A stretch of DNA of 35,612 bases, taken from Saprospiraceae bacterium (GTDB lineage: Bacteria; Bacteroidota; Bacteroidia; Chitinophagales; Saprospiraceae). The notes beneath the pieces are model-generated. The model had not been told where the DNA came from, did no database searches, and saw nothing but the letters and a program-made list of their open reading frames with translations. A program made the translations under genes and the position numbers. Position 1 is the first letter of the stretch. Each line of letters starts with the position of its first letter. Shown here in pieces: positions 34,691-35,612 of this stretch. The stretch is taken from contig JAJTER010000023.1 in the NCBI GenBank assembly GCA_021299835.1, forward strand, positions 1 through 35,612, read 5' to 3'.

Positions 34691-35612
34691 ATGAACTTAC
34701 ATTTTGGAAAATTCCTCTGTCTGCTCCTTGTTTCTGTTTCACAGATTAATAACCTACAGGCACAACTTAATGTACTGACAAGTCAGGAAAAAAAAGATGG
34801 TTGGGAACTATTGTTTAATGGTAAAGATCTTACCGGATTTAAACAGCTGAACGGTGAAGCCAAATACCGGGTGGAAGATGGTGCCATCGTAGGGACGACC
34901 GTGCCAAATACCCCTAATTCATTTCTGGCTACTGTGAAAGATTATGGCGATTTTATCCTCGAAGTGGAACTGAAAGTGGATAATTCCATGAATTCAGGGA
35001 TTCAATTCAGAAGCCTCTCTTTGCCCGAAGTTAAAAATGGCAGAGTTCATGGGTATCAAATGGAAATTGATCCGTCCGATAGAGCCTGGTCTGGTGGTAT
35101 TTATGACGAGGCAAGACGTGATTGGCTGTATATTCCAAACATTAATCCCCAGGCAAAAACAGCTTTTAAAAAGGAAGCATGGAATAAATATCGTATCGAA
35201 GCCATTGGTCCGGTGATTCGTACCTGGGTAAATGGTATACCTGTTTCTGCGTTAATAGATGATCTAACGCTCTCTGGCTTAATAGCTTTTCAAGTGCACG
35301 CTATTGGCAAAGATGCTGTTCCAGGTAAGGAAATACGTTGGAGAAATATCAAGATTAATACCAAAAATTTAAAGGCTATGCCTCTTGACCAAACGCCTGT
35401 GGTTAATTTGTTAACTAATAAGTTGTCTGAACAAGAGAAATTTCAAGGCTTTGTCTCTCTCTTCAACGGTACTGATATGACTGGATGGAGAAATGTGAAT
35501 TCAGATAAAACGCCTTCTGTAAGATGGAAAACGCAGGACGGTATCCTAATGGTGGGTGGTTCAGACGGGTCTGAAACGGGAAATGATATCGTTACAAAAG
35601 ATAAATACAGTG
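34691..35612 (+). CDS. exported tandem-DUF1080 protein, 3' truncated by window end
   Basis: Starts at ATG 34691 and is open to the last base; 307 complete codons are visible. Signal peptide to about residue 24 (LQAQ). The first DUF1080 domain spans about 37-228: LFNGKDLTGF, the substrate-side NSGIQFRS (101-108), HGYQMEID, and RWRNIKI near its end. A second domain begins at about residue 253 with GFVSLFNGTDMTGW and is cut off. A two-domain architecture is also seen at the end of the HEAT protein on the other arm. Likely periplasmic or surface 3-keto-glycoside hydrolase, based on family. Confidence 0.9.
   Translation, partial: MNLHFGKFLCLLLVSVSQINNLQAQLNVLTSQEKKDGWELLFNGKDLTGFKQLNGEAKYRVEDGAIVGTTVPNTPNSFLATVKDYGDFILEVELKVDNSMNSGIQFRSLSLPEVKNGRVHGYQMEIDPSDRAWSGGIYDEARRDWLYIPNINPQAKTAFKKEAWNKYRIEAIGPVIRTWVNGIPVSALIDDLTLSGLIAFQVHAIGKDAVPGKEIRWRNIKINTKNLKAMPLDQTPVVNLLTNKLSEQEKFQGFVSLFNGTDMTGWRNVNSDKTPSVRWKTQDGILMVGGSDGSETGNDIVTKDKYS

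Overview
The window reads as chromosomal DNA of a Bacteroidota bacterium. The evidence is two SusC/SusD pairs, lipoproteins with DUF5018-like modules, A-rich start regions with few Shine-Dalgarno sites, AT-rich coding sequence, and families typical of the phylum (DUF1080, DUF6807, Tat-exported Gfo/Idh/MocA proteins). I cannot fix the order; Cytophagales or Saprospirales are guesses. No rRNA, tRNA, CRISPR array or insertion sequence was seen.

Layout. (1) 1-7947, + strand: the end of a polysaccharide-utilisation-type operon, with a 5'-truncated SusC, an overlapping SusD, a small lipoprotein, a DUF5018-like/propeller lipoprotein, and a lipoprotein carrying a GHL10 glycosidase-like domain. A hairpin lies before the last gene and a terminator after it. 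(2) 8113-10400, - strand: molybdate transporter modA-modB-modC. (3) 10579-14772, + strand: cysC-cysD-cysN (APS/PAPS synthesis) and an exported sulfatase, tightly spaced. (4) 14773-16031: a 377-bp gene-free stretch with nested inverted repeats, then an ORF6N/PLD-like protein, a phage- or island-type gene. (5) 16111-20030: single-chain Fe-S L-serine dehydratase plus a PhnB-like protein on the - strand, divergent from a TauE/SafE permease and a DHDPS-family aldolase. (6) 20069-21619: an exported TolB-like propeller protein. (7) 21897-35612: a second utilisation locus built around a divergent promoter region at 29100-29280. The left arm is uxaC, DUF6807, a Gfo/Idh/MocA oxidoreductase and a HEAT/double-DUF1080 protein. 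The right arm is susC, susD, a DUF1080 protein and a tandem-DUF1080 protein cut by the window end.

How the genes may work together. The second locus is the most interesting part. It has import genes (SusCD), glucuronate isomerase, a sugar oxidoreductase and at least five DUF1080 (3-keto-glycoside hydrolase-type) domains, but no classical glycoside hydrolase or polysaccharide lyase within the window. This suggests uptake of a uronic-acid-containing glycoside that is oxidised and then cleaved by the 3-keto route. A LacI-type operator palindrome lies in the divergent promoter region. The oxidoreductase is split by one in-frame TGA with the frame intact on both sides, so it is a fresh pseudogene, a sequencing error or a recoding event. 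The first locus reuses one Ig-like module in three consecutive lipoproteins, which suggests a surface glycan-binding and hydrolysing assembly. The cysCDN-sulfatase cluster pairs making activated sulfate with removing sulfate esters.
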